36,131 nt of DNA from positions 1 to 36,131 of the forward strand of contig CAYGLV010000022.1 of the NCBI GenBank assembly GCA_964351025.1. The letters run 5' to 3'. The translations under genes were made by a program, and so were the position numbers. Below the pieces are notes generated by a model. The model did no database searches. It was not told the DNA's origin and saw only the letters and a program-made list of their open reading frames with translations. This stretch comes from CAYGLV01 sp964351025 (lineage in GTDB: Bacteria > Actinomycetota > Thermoleophilia > Gaiellales > Gaiellaceae). Below, piece by piece: positions 8,448-15,905 of the stretch (the stretch's first letter is position 1; every line of letters starts with the position of its first letter).

Positions 8448-8915
8448 TCAGGTGCGGGGGCGATCGCCATAGACGTCGAGGAGCTGGAGCTGGGTCGCGT
8501 GCAGCCGGTCGATCATCAGCTGGGCGAAGCGCGACAGCAGCTCATAGCCGAGGACGGAGTCGGACTCGAGCTTTCCGCGCAGGCAGGCGCCGTCGAAGGC
8601 AACGGCGCGGACGAGCTCGGCGGCGCGCGCGTCGAAGTGCCAGCGGTAGGGGGGAAAGAGCCACGACCAGCCGACGGTCTCGCCCGGCTCGATGGTTTCG
8701 ATCGTGAGCGACCCGTGCGGAGAAACGAACATCTCCACTGCCACTCGCCCGCGACGGACGACGTAGAACGTGTCGGCGGGATGCCCCTCACGGAAGAGTC
8801 GCTCTCCCGCCTGGAAGCGGACGTTCTTTGCACAGCCCGCGATCAGCTCCAGATGCTCCGGCGCCATGCCGGCAAAGAACGGAAGCTCGGTGACGACCTG
8901 GTCAAGCGTGCGCAT
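8448..8915 (-). CDS. Stand-alone cyclic nucleotide-binding-domain protein in hydrogenase operon
   Basis: A 155-residue protein made almost wholly of one cNMP-binding (CRP/FNR-type sensor) domain. LPFFAGMAPEHLELIAGCAKNVRFQAGERLFREGHPADTFYVVRRGRVAVEM is the classic beta-roll start, and IETIEPGETVGWSWLFPPYRW corresponds to the phosphate-binding cassette region. The GE of that cassette is present, but the RxA arginine pattern is not clear. The protein ends after the C helix (YELLSRFAQLMIDRLHATQLQLLDVYG) and has no helix-turn-helix, so it is not a DNA-binding CRP. It overlaps the hydB stop by 14 bases and sits between hydB and hydG, suggesting an allosteric or assembly partner of the hydrogenase. 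Confidence 0.85.
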   Translation of the reverse strand: MRTLDQVVTELPFFAGMAPEHLELIAGCAKNVRFQAGERLFREGHPADTFYVVRRGRVAVEMFVSPHGSLTIETIEPGETVGWSWLFPPYRWHFDARAAELVRAVAFDGACLRGKLESDSVLGYELLSRFAQLMIDRLHATQLQLLDVYGDRPRT

Positions 8916-9973
8916 GATCCACCTCTCCGTCGGCGACCCGGATGGCGGCGAGCTCCTCGGTCACGTCGATCCCGACCGGGCACCACGTGATGCACCGCCC
9001 GCAGCCGACGCAGCCGGACGTGCCGAACTGGTCGTTCCAGGTCCCGAACTTGTGTGTCAGCCACTGCCGGTAGCGGCCTCGTGCGGACGGCCGCACGCTG
9101 CCACCGTGGATGTATGAGTACTCCACCGAGAAGCACGAGTCCCAGCGCCGCCGCCGTTCGGCCGCGTCGCCGCCGAGAACGTTGACGTCGTCGACCGACG
9201 TGCAGAAGCAGGTCGGGCAGACAAGGGTGCAGTTGCCGCAGGTCAGGCACCGCTCCGCGACCTCCGTGAAGCGCGGGTGCTCGACATTGCGCGCGAGCAG
9301 ATCGCGCAGGCCGTCCGCCTCGAGCCGGCGGCCCATGCGGTGCGCGGCCTCGTGGGAGACGCGGAGCGCCGCCTCGATGTCGTCGCTTCCGGCGTCGCGC
9401 GCGCCGAGCTCGGCCAGCACCTCCGAGCCGCGTTCAGATCCGGCCTCGATCAGGAAACGGTGCCCGCCCTCGAGGATCTCGGTGAGCGCGAGGTCGTAGC
9501 CCGACTCGGCACGCGGCCCGGTACCCATCGAGGCGCAGAAGCAGGTGCCGCCCGGCGTGCCACAGTTGACGGCGACGAGAAACGCGCCTCCGCGCCGCGC
9601 CGCGTAGTCGCGGTCGACGTAGCCACCCTCGAGCAGGACGCGGTCCTGAACGGCGATTGCGTGCAGGTCGCAGGGGCGAGCTCCGATGAACGCGAAGGGC
9701 CGATCAGGCGGCGGCTCCTCGACGATTTCGGGTGGCCCGCCGTTGCGCCGCCGCGCGTGCCAGAGGCGGACGTCGGCGGGAAGCAGGAAGCCCTTCCAGG
9801 AGTGCGGCCCGACCGGGTAGCCGAAGCGGGCCTCGTCGTTCCTGCGCTCGACCCGGTAGGTCGCGGCCTCCTGCACCTCCGTCCAGCCTGCCGGCAGGTC
9901 GTCGGCCGACGCGAGATCGTCGTACACGATCGCGCCGTCGCGGAGGAGCGGGCCGACGACGCGGTAGCCGCGG
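8902..9973 (-). CDS. hydB: Hydrogenase [4Fe-4S] (beta) subunit, 5' end lost in assembly gap
   Basis: An electron-transfer subunit of the HydB/AsrA type. Two ferredoxin-like motifs, CLTCGNCTLVCPTCFC and CVGCGRCITWCPVGID, lie in the C-terminal third. An upstream FIGARPCDLHAI block and the CGTPGGTCFCASMGTGP segment are typical of the family. A GTG at 9927 could start a protein, but the frame stays open upstream and reads RGYRVVGPLLRDGAIVYDD, which matches the expected N-terminal region. The real start therefore lies beyond 9973, in the N run. At the 3' end the gene overlaps the cyclic-nucleotide-domain gene by 14 bases. It should be the first gene of the hydrogenase operon. Confidence 0.9.
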
Positions 9974-10073
9974 NNNNNNNNNNNNNNNNNNNNNNNNNNN
10001 NNNNNNNNNNNNNNNNNNNNNNNNNNNNNNNNNNNNNNNNNNNNNNNNNNNNNNNNNNNNNNNNNNNNNNNNN
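9974..10073. other. Assembly gap (100 N)
   Basis: Exactly 100 undetermined bases, the conventional length for a gap of unknown size. It removes the 5' end of hydB (minus), the 5' end of hypF (plus) and the divergent promoter region of both operons. Missing coding plus intergenic DNA probably exceeds 100 bases. Confidence 0.98.
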
Positions 10074-12158
10074 GCGGGGCGGCATGGTCTCGGCGGCTTC
10101 GTGCTGAACGACGGCCGCGGGGTCGTGGTCGAGGTCGAGGGCGAGCAGGCTGCGCTCGATGCGTTCGTCTCGGCCGTTGCCGCCGAAGCCCCCGGCCTTG
10201 CCCGCGTGGACTCGGTCGCGGCCGAGCCGGTCGAGGCGCGCGGCGAGCGAACCTTCGCAGTGTTGCCGAGCCTCGCGTCCGCGGACCGCGGCGCGCTCGT
10301 TCCGCCGGATGTCGCCACGTGTGACGACTGCCTCCGCGAGCTCGACGATCCAGCCGACCGCCGGTACCGCTACCCCTTCGTCAACTGCACGCAGTGCGGG
10401 CCGCGCTTCACGATCGTCCGTGAGGTGCCATACGACCGGGCGAGCACGACGATGGCCGGCTTCCCGCTCTGCGACGACTGCCGCAGCGAGTACGAGGATC
10501 CCACCGACCGCCGTTTCCATGCCGAGCCGATCGCGTGTCCCGCGTGCGGGCCGAGGCTCTTGCTGCCGCTGGCGGAGGCGGTCGGCCTGCTGCGCGACGG
10601 CCGGATCGTCGCAGTCAAGGGGCTCGGCGGGTACCACCTGGCCTGCGACGCGTCCAACGAGGACGCCGTCGCCCGCCTGCGCGCGCGCAAGCAGCGCGAG
10701 GAGAAGCCGTTCGCGGTCATGACTCCGGCTCCCGCCTCGCTCGCGCTGCTCGAGCCCGAGGAAGACGCTCTCCTGCACGGCCCCGCGCGCCCGATCGTTC
10801 TCGTCCGCCGCCGGCCGGACTCGCCCGTCGCCCCATCCGTGGCGCCCGGCTCGCCGTGGCTGGGGCTGCTGCTCCCGTACACGCCGCTGCACCATCTTCT
10901 CTGCGGCGACGCCGGCGTCCCGCTCGTCCTAACGAGCGGCAACCGCTCCGACGAGCCGATCGCCTTCGACGACGAGGACGCCCGCCGGCGTCTCGGCGGC
11001 ATCGCGGACGCCTTCCTCACGCACAACCGTCCGATCCACCGCCGCTGCGAGGACTCCGTGGTGCGGGCGGCCTTCCCGCTCCGCCGCTCGCGCGGGTACG
11101 CACCGTCCGGGCTGCCGCTGCCGGTCGCTGCCCCGCGGCCGCTCGTCGCCGCCGGCTCCGAGCTGAAGGCGACCTTCTGCGTCGCTCGCGGCGGCGAGGC
11201 CTTCCTCTCGCCGCACCTCGGCGACCTCGACGACGAGCTCTCCTACCGTGCGTTCCGCACCGATCTCGAGCTCTACCTCCACATGCTCGACGTCACGCCC
11301 GAGGCGGTCGTGTGCGACCTCCATCCCGAGTACCGGGCGACGAAGTGGGCACACGAGCAAGGGCTTCCGCTCATAGAGGTACAGCACCATCACGCGCACG
11401 CGGCAGCCTGTCTCGCGGAGCACGGCGAGACGCGTGAGGCGCTCGCCGTCGTGCTCGACGGCACCGGGTACGGCTCCGACGGGACGCTGTGGGGTGGGGA
11501 GCTGCTCCGCTGCGACCTCACGTCGTTCGAGCGTGTTGCCCACCTCGAGCCCGTGCCGCTCCCGGGCGGAGAGGCGGCGATCCGCGAGCCCTGGCGCATG
11601 GCAGCGGCCTACCTCGAGCAGGCCGGCCGGCCCGTGCCCTTCGAGCGCTGGGGGCTCGTGCGGGAGAGCCTGAAGGTGAACGCTCCGCTGTCGTCGGGGG
11701 CCGGCCGGCTGTTCGACGCCGTCGCCGCGCTGCTCGGCGTGCGCGAACGAGTCAGCTACGAGGGTCAGGCGGCGATCGAGCTCGAGTACCTGGCCGCGGA
11801 CGTGCCGGCTGCGGCCTACCCATGCCGGCGCGAGCGGGGAGTGATACGTGGTGCAGACCTCGTCGCAGCCGCACATGACGACCTTGCCGGCGGGAGGCCG
11901 CGCGCGGAGATCGCCGCCGCCTTCCACGAGGGCGTGGCGAGCGCGTTCGCAGAAGCCTGTGCGCAGGCCGGCGACCCGTGCACGGTCGTCCTGTCCGGCG
12001 GCAGCTTCCAAAACTGCCGGCTGCTCGGCTCGCTGCGCCGGCGGCTCGAGGAGCACGGCTTCCGGGTCCTCTCGCACCGGCTCGTGCCCCCGAACGACGG
12101 TGGCGTAAGCTACGGCCAGGCCGCGGTGGCGGCGGCGAGGCTTTCGGCATGTGCCTAG
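10074..12158 (+). CDS. hypF: Carbamoyltransferase HypF, N-terminus lost in assembly gap
   Basis: HypF converts carbamoyl phosphate to the thiocyanate precursor of the hydrogenase CN ligands, working with HypE. The visible 694 residues begin inside the acylphosphatase domain (HGLGGFVLNDGRGVVVEVEG). The double zinc finger follows (CDDCLREL, CTQCGPRFT, CDDCRSEY, CPACGPR), then the YrdC-like domain (VAVKGLGGYHLACDA, LTSGNRSDEPIAF) and the Kae1-like domain with its metal site EVQHHHAHAAACLAEHG and nucleotide loops (VVLDGTGYGSDGTLWGGE, LSGGSFQNCRLL). Roughly 25-30 N-terminal residues are missing. The 3' end overlaps hypC by 10 bases. The gene is divergent from the hydrogenase operon it serves. Confidence 0.95.
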   Translation, partial: AGRHGLGGFVLNDGRGVVVEVEGEQAALDAFVSAVAAEAPGLARVDSVAAEPVEARGERTFAVLPSLASADRGALVPPDVATCDDCLRELDDPADRRYRYPFVNCTQCGPRFTIVREVPYDRASTTMAGFPLCDDCRSEYEDPTDRRFHAEPIACPACGPRLLLPLAEAVGLLRDGRIVAVKGLGGYHLACDASNEDAVARLRARKQREEKPFAVMTPAPASLALLEPEEDALLHGPARPIVLVRRRPDSPVAPSVAPGSPWLGLLLPYTPLHHLLCGDAGVPLVLTSGNRSDEPIAFDDEDARRRLGGIADAFLTHNRPIHRRCEDSVVRAAFPLRRSRGYAPSGLPLPVAAPRPLVAAGSELKATFCVARGGEAFLSPHLGDLDDELSYRAFRTDLELYLHMLDVTPEAVVCDLHPEYRATKWAHEQGLPLIEVQHHHAHAAACLAEHGETREALAVVLDGTGYGSDGTLWGGELLRCDLTSFERVAHLEPVPLPGGEAAIREPWRMAAAYLEQAGRPVPFERWGLVRESLKVNAPLSSGAGRLFDAVAALLGVRERVSYEGQAAIELEYLAADVPAAAYPCRRERGVIRGADLVAAAHDDLAGGRPRAEIAAAFHEGVASAFAEACAQAGDPCTVVLSGGSFQNCRLLGSLRRRLEEHGFRVLSHRLVPPNDGGVSYGQAAVAAARLSACA

Positions 12159-12424
12159 GCATCCCAGGACAGGTCATCGAGCTGACCGACCCCGAAGCCG
12201 GGCTCGCCAAGGTGGACATCGCCGGTGTGCGCCGCGAGATCAGCATCGCCCTCGTCCACGAGCCCGCGGCTCCGGTCGAGCTCGGCGACTGGGTGCTCGT
12301 CCACGTCGGGTTCGCGCTCGCGCGGATCGACGAGGAGGAGGCCCGTGCCACGCTCGAGCTGCTCGCGCAGGCGGCTGAGCTCCAGCACGAGCTCGACGAG
12401 CTCCGCGCAGGGACGGTCACGTGA
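12149..12424 (+). CDS. hypC: Hydrogenase assembly chaperone HypC
   Basis: A 91-residue HypC/HybG/HupF chaperone that carries the Fe(CN)2CO unit with HypD and binds the large-subunit precursor. It begins MCLGIPGQVIEL, with the essential Cys2 (MCxGIPG) in place. WVLVHVGFALARIDEEEA is the conserved C-terminal strand and helix. The ATG lies inside the end of hypF, and the stop overlaps the next gene (GTGA), so the maturation genes form one coupled series. Confidence 0.95.
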   Translation: MCLGIPGQVIELTDPEAGLAKVDIAGVRREISIALVHEPAAPVELGDWVLVHVGFALARIDEEEARATLELLAQAAELQHELDELRAGTVT

Positions 12425-12630
12425 CGCTGACGCCGGAGCGGTGCGTGACGTGCTCCGATGCGGCGGTCGCCGCCCGCGTCACCGCCGTCGAGGGCGATGA
12501 GGCCCTGATCGTGGCCGACGGCGTGGTTGGGCGCGTCGCACTCGACCTCGTTCCCGACGCCGCGCCGGGCGACATCCTGCTCTGCCACGCGGGCATCGCG
12601 CTCGAGCGCCTGGAGCGTGTGCCGGCGTGA
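12421..12630 (+). CDS. Second HypC-like small protein without the MC N terminus
   Basis: A 69-residue protein with the same small-barrel pattern as HypC: AARVTAVEGDEALIVADGVVGRVALDLVPDAAPGDILLCHAGIALERL, where PGDILLCHAGIAL matches HypC's GDWVLVHVGFAL. It does not begin MCxxxPG; instead it carries RCVTCSD at residues 7-13, a CxxC pair. It is wedged between hypC and hypD with 4-bp overlaps on both sides (GTG 12421; TGA overlapping the hypD GTG). It may be a specialised HypC paralogue for one enzyme or a partner in HypCD scaffolding. HypC-family homology is supported by pattern and position; the exact function is unknown. Confidence 0.8.
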   Translation: MTLTPERCVTCSDAAVAARVTAVEGDEALIVADGVVGRVALDLVPDAAPGDILLCHAGIALERLERVPA

Positions 12631-13751
12631 AGTACGTGGACGAGTACCGCTCGCCCCCGCTCGCAAGGGCGCTCGCGGCTGAGATTGCCACGCTCGTCCG
12701 TGGACGGGCTCCCGTCCGGGTGATGGAAGTCTGTGGTGGCCACACGCACGTCATCTACCGGCACGGCCTCGAAGATCTCTTGCCGCCCGAGGTCGAGCTC
12801 GTGCACGGGCCCGGCTGCCCGGTCTGCGTCATCCCGATGGGCCGCGTGGACGACGCGATCGCGCTTGCCGAGCAGCCCGGTGTCACTCTGGCCACGTTCG
12901 GCGACATGCTTCGCGTCCCCGGAGGGCGCGGCTCGCTGCTCGAGGCGAAGGCGCGCGGGGCCGACGTGCGCATGGTCTACTCGCCCCTCGACGCGCTCGC
13001 GCTCGCCCGCCGGGAGCCTGCCCGGCACGTGGTCTTCTTCGCGGTCGGCTTCGAGACGACGGCGCCCGCCACGGCGGTGACGCTCCTGCGCGCCCGCACG
13101 GAAGGCATCCGGAACTTCTCCGTCTTCTGCAACCACGTCACGATCGAGCCGCCTCTGCGTGCGATTCTCGAGACGCCGGGGCTCTCGATCGACGCCTTCG
13201 TCGGCCCGGGTCACGTCTCGACCGTGATCGGCACCGATGCGTACCGCTTCATTCCCGAGGAGTTCGGCCGGCCGGTCGTCGTCTCGGGGTTCGAGCCGGT
13301 CGACCTGCTGCAAGCGGTGGCGATGCTCCTGCGGCAGCTTCGCGAGGGACGCTGCGCGGTCGAGAACCAGTACACGCGCGTCGTCCACGCGCGGGGCAAC
13401 CCGCGCGCGCTCGCAGCGATCGCCGAGACGATGGAGCTGCGCGACACGTTCGAGTGGCGCGGCCTCGGGATGCTGCCACGCAGCGCGCTCCGCCTGCGCG
13501 AGGCGTTCTCCGAGTGGGACGCGGAGGTGCGGTTCCTGCTGCCCGGCGTGCGGGTCGAGGACCCGAAGGCCTGCCAGTGCGGCGAAGTGCTGACCGGCAA
13601 GATCAAGCCGTGGGAGTGCAAGGTCTTCGGCACCGCGTGCACGCCGGAGCTGCCGCTCGGGACGTGCATGGTGTCGAGCGAGGGCGCCTGTGCCGCGTTC
13701 TACGCCTACGGCCGGCTGCGGCGCCCGCAAGAAGAGCCCGTCGGTGCGTAG
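12627..13751 (+). CDS. hypD: Hydrogenase iron-cofactor assembly protein HypD
   Basis: A 374-residue iron-sulfur scaffold for assembly of the Fe(CN)2CO group. Diagnostic motifs are VMEVCGGHTHVIYRHG (about residues 32-47, with the iron-liganding Cys), HGPGCPVCVIP (about 60-70), FAVGFETTAP and GPGHVSTVIG. The C-terminal [4Fe-4S] cysteines appear as CQCGEVLTGKIKPWEC, GTACTPELPLGTCMVSSEGAC. All expected blocks are present and the length is normal. GTG start at 12627 overlaps the preceding stop, and the 3' end overlaps the inferred hypE start by eight bases. Confidence 0.96.
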   Translation: MKYVDEYRSPPLARALAAEIATLVRGRAPVRVMEVCGGHTHVIYRHGLEDLLPPEVELVHGPGCPVCVIPMGRVDDAIALAEQPGVTLATFGDMLRVPGGRGSLLEAKARGADVRMVYSPLDALALARREPARHVVFFAVGFETTAPATAVTLLRARTEGIRNFSVFCNHVTIEPPLRAILETPGLSIDAFVGPGHVSTVIGTDAYRFIPEEFGRPVVVSGFEPVDLLQAVAMLLRQLREGRCAVENQYTRVVHARGNPRALAAIAETMELRDTFEWRGLGMLPRSALRLREAFSEWDAEVRFLLPGVRVEDPKACQCGEVLTGKIKPWECKVFGTACTPELPLGTCMVSSEGACAAFYAYGRLRRPQEEPVGA

Positions 13752-14778
13752 CCGCACGGGCCGCCGCGTCCTGCGCGACGAGCTCGTCACTCTGGCACAT
13801 GGCGCAGGCGGCAAGGCGACCCGCGACCTCGTCGAGGGGCTCTTCCTCGAGGAGCTCGGAAGCGAGCAGCTCGCACCGCTTGCCGACGCGGCCGTCATCC
13901 CGGGCGCCGGCCGGCTCGCGTTCACGACCGACGCCTACGTCGTCAAGCCGCTTACGTTCCCCGGCGGGGACATCGGCGAGCTTGCGGTCAACGGCACCGT
14001 CAACGATCTCGCCGTGGTCGGAGCCCGCCCGCTGTGGCTCTCGGCCGGGTTCGTGATCGAGGAGGGCTTCGCAGTCGCCGACCTGCGCCGGATCGCGGCC
14101 TCGATGGGCAAGGCCGCACGGGCCGCCGGCGTCGCGGTCGTCGCCGGCGACACGAAGGTCGTCGAAAGGGGGAATGCGGACGGCCTCTACATCGTGACGG
14201 CCGGCGTCGGCACGCTCGACGCCGGGGTCCGGCTCGGCCCGGAGCAGATCCGGCCGGGCGACCGCGTCCTCGTGTCCGGGTCGCTCGGCGACCACGGGAT
14301 GGCAGTCATGATCGCCCGCGGCGAGCTTGCGCTCGAGGTCGACCTTGCGAGCGACACGGCGTCCGTTCACGAGCTCGCAGCAGCGCTCGTCGCTTTCGGC
14401 GACAGCCTGCGCTGGATGCGTGATCCGACCCGCGGCGGGCTCGCGACCGCGCTCAACGAGCTCGCCTCCCAGGCCGGCCTTGCCGTCGCGCTCGACGAGT
14501 TGGCGCTTCCCGTGCGCCCCGTCGTCGCCGCGGCCTGCGAGATTCTCGGCATCGACCCCCTCTACGTCGCCAGCGAGGGCAGGCTGGTCGCCATCGTCGC
14601 CCCCGACGTGGCGGATGCCGCCCTCGCGGCCCTGCGCTCGTACCCGCTCGGCGCCGACGCCGCACTCGTCGGCGAGATCCGCGACGAGCCCGAGGGCTTC
14701 GTCGTCCTCGACACGTCGCTGGGCGGAACGCGCATCGTCGACATGCTGGTCGGCGACCCGCTGCCCCGCATCTGCTGA
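13744..14778 (+). CDS. hypE: Carbamoyl-dehydratase HypE
   Basis: A 344-residue ATP-dependent enzyme of the PurM/ThiL/SelD fold that dehydrates the carbamoyl group received from HypF. The N-terminal glycine loop LAHGAGGKATRDLVEGLF, the metal/ATP motif FTTDAYVVKPLTFPGGDIGELAVNGTVNDLAVVGA and DPTRGGLATALNELA are all typical. It ends with PRIC, the invariant C-terminal cysteine that carries the thiocarboxamide. GTG 13744 is chosen because it sits eight bases inside hypD and leaves a normal N terminus; earlier starts would run further into hypD. This is the last hyp gene in view; no hypB is found in the window. Confidence 0.95.
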   Translation: MRSRTGRRVLRDELVTLAHGAGGKATRDLVEGLFLEELGSEQLAPLADAAVIPGAGRLAFTTDAYVVKPLTFPGGDIGELAVNGTVNDLAVVGARPLWLSAGFVIEEGFAVADLRRIAASMGKAARAAGVAVVAGDTKVVERGNADGLYIVTAGVGTLDAGVRLGPEQIRPGDRVLVSGSLGDHGMAVMIARGELALEVDLASDTASVHELAAALVAFGDSLRWMRDPTRGGLATALNELASQAGLAVALDELALPVRPVVAAACEILGIDPLYVASEGRLVAIVAPDVADAALAALRSYPLGADAALVGEIRDEPEGFVVLDTSLGGTRIVDMLVGDPLPRIC

Positions 14779-14801
14779 CGTACCGGCGGACGGGACTTCC
14801 G

Positions 14802-14811
14802 TGACATGTCA
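14802..14811. promoter_or_regulatory. Palindromic operator copy 2 (TGACATGTCA)
   Basis: A second exact copy of the 10-bp palindrome, in the 89-bp gap between hypE and the first LLM gene. A -10-like TATAGG lies at 14818-14823, seven bases downstream of the palindrome, so a bound protein would cover the promoter spacer and probably act as a repressor. No good -35 is seen at the expected place. Confidence 0.7.
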
Positions 14812-14867
14812 GACTCGTATAGGGTTTTCCCGGTGCCACAACGGGCGAGAGAGAGGCGGTGAGGCAG

Positions 14868-15905
14868 ATGGCGGTGCCGTTCCGCATCGGCGTGATGCAG
14901 CTGACGATGGAGCCGCTCGACGAGATGCTCGCGAGCGCGCGGGTGATGGACGAGGCCGGCATGGACACGATCTGGCTCGCCGAGGCCTACCCCTGGTGGC
15001 GCAAGCACCAGATGGAGGCTCGCTCCTCGACCGTCGTCTCGGCGCTGATGGCGCGTGAGACGAAGCGCCTCGCGATCGGCTGGGGGATCATCTCCCCGTT
15101 CACACGCCACCCGGTGCAGGTCGCGATGGACGCGCGCGTCGTCCAGGAGGCGGCCGGTCCGGGCAGGTTCCTGCTCGGCTTCGGGACCTCGAAGATCTTC
15201 CTCAACAACGCGAAGATGCAGACGACGAAGACGCTCGGACCGATGCGCGACGCGGTCTCGATCGTGCGCGGCGTGCTCGGCGGCGAGCGCTTCGAATACG
15301 AAGGCGAGACCTGGAGCGCGGACGTGCCCGCGCTGTCGCCGGAGGCGCACTCGCCACGCGACGTGCCGCCCGTGTACATCGCCGCGACCGCGCCGAAGAT
15401 GATGGGCCTCGCCGCGGAGATCGCCGAGGGCTGCCTCACCCCGTCGATCACGACACCCGCCTTCGTCCGGCACACGCGCGAGCTCGTCGGGCCGGACATC
15501 GACGTCGGCTGCACCGTCGTCGCCTCGATCCACGCGTCCGACCGCGACGCCGGGCGCGACGGAGCGCGCGAGATCGCCGGCATGTACCTCGCGAACAAGG
15601 TGCAGAACATCCAGGGCTCGGCCGACACGCTGCTCGACCTGGCCGGGCTCGAGCAAGACGAGATCAGGCCGGTCGCCGAGGCGATGGAGCAGGGCGGTCG
15701 CCTCGCCGCGAAGGCCGAGGTGACCGACGCGATCCTCGACAAGTGCAAGCCGATCGCCGGGACTCCGGAGGACTGCATCGCCGCGATCGAGGAGTACCGC
15801 GCCGCGGGCTGCACGCACGTCATGCTCGAGCTCTGGGGCGACAAGCGACACGACCAGATCCGCCTCTTCGGGGAGAAGGTGCTGCCGCACTTCCGCGACC
15901 GATGA
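14868..15905 (+). CDS. LLM-class flavin-dependent oxidoreductase (copy 1)
   Basis: A 345-residue TIM-barrel protein of the luciferase-like monooxygenase family, which uses FMN or F420. Typical parts are FRIGVMQLTMEPLDEMLASARVMDEAGMDTIWLAEAYP at the N terminus, AIGWGIISPFTRHPVQVAMDARVVQEAAGPGRFLLGFGTS in the middle and PVYIAATAPKMMGLAAEIAEGCLTP. The general look resembles F420-dependent methylene-H4MPT-reductase-like members more than bacterial luciferase, but the cofactor is not settled by sequence reading. ATG 14868 is used; a GTG nine bases upstream is an alternative. It is the first gene of a five-gene series under operator copy 2 and overlaps the next gene by four bases. Confidence 0.92.
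   Translation: MAVPFRIGVMQLTMEPLDEMLASARVMDEAGMDTIWLAEAYPWWRKHQMEARSSTVVSALMARETKRLAIGWGIISPFTRHPVQVAMDARVVQEAAGPGRFLLGFGTSKIFLNNAKMQTTKTLGPMRDAVSIVRGVLGGERFEYEGETWSADVPALSPEAHSPRDVPPVYIAATAPKMMGLAAEIAEGCLTPSITTPAFVRHTRELVGPDIDVGCTVVASIHASDRDAGRDGAREIAGMYLANKVQNIQGSADTLLDLAGLEQDEIRPVAEAMEQGGRLAAKAEVTDAILDKCKPIAGTPEDCIAAIEEYRAAGCTHVMLELWGDKRHDQIRLFGEKVLPHFRDR

Noticed and set aside
8448..8915. Calling the cyclic-nucleotide-domain protein a CRP/FNR transcription factor and the regulator of the palindrome
   Set aside because: No helix-turn-helix is present after the sensor domain, and CRP-type sites (TGTGA...TCACA) do not resemble TGACATGTCA.
9704..10895. Open frames crossing the N run on both strands
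   Set aside because: They continue only because N is read as an unknown residue; sequence on the two sides belongs to different genes.
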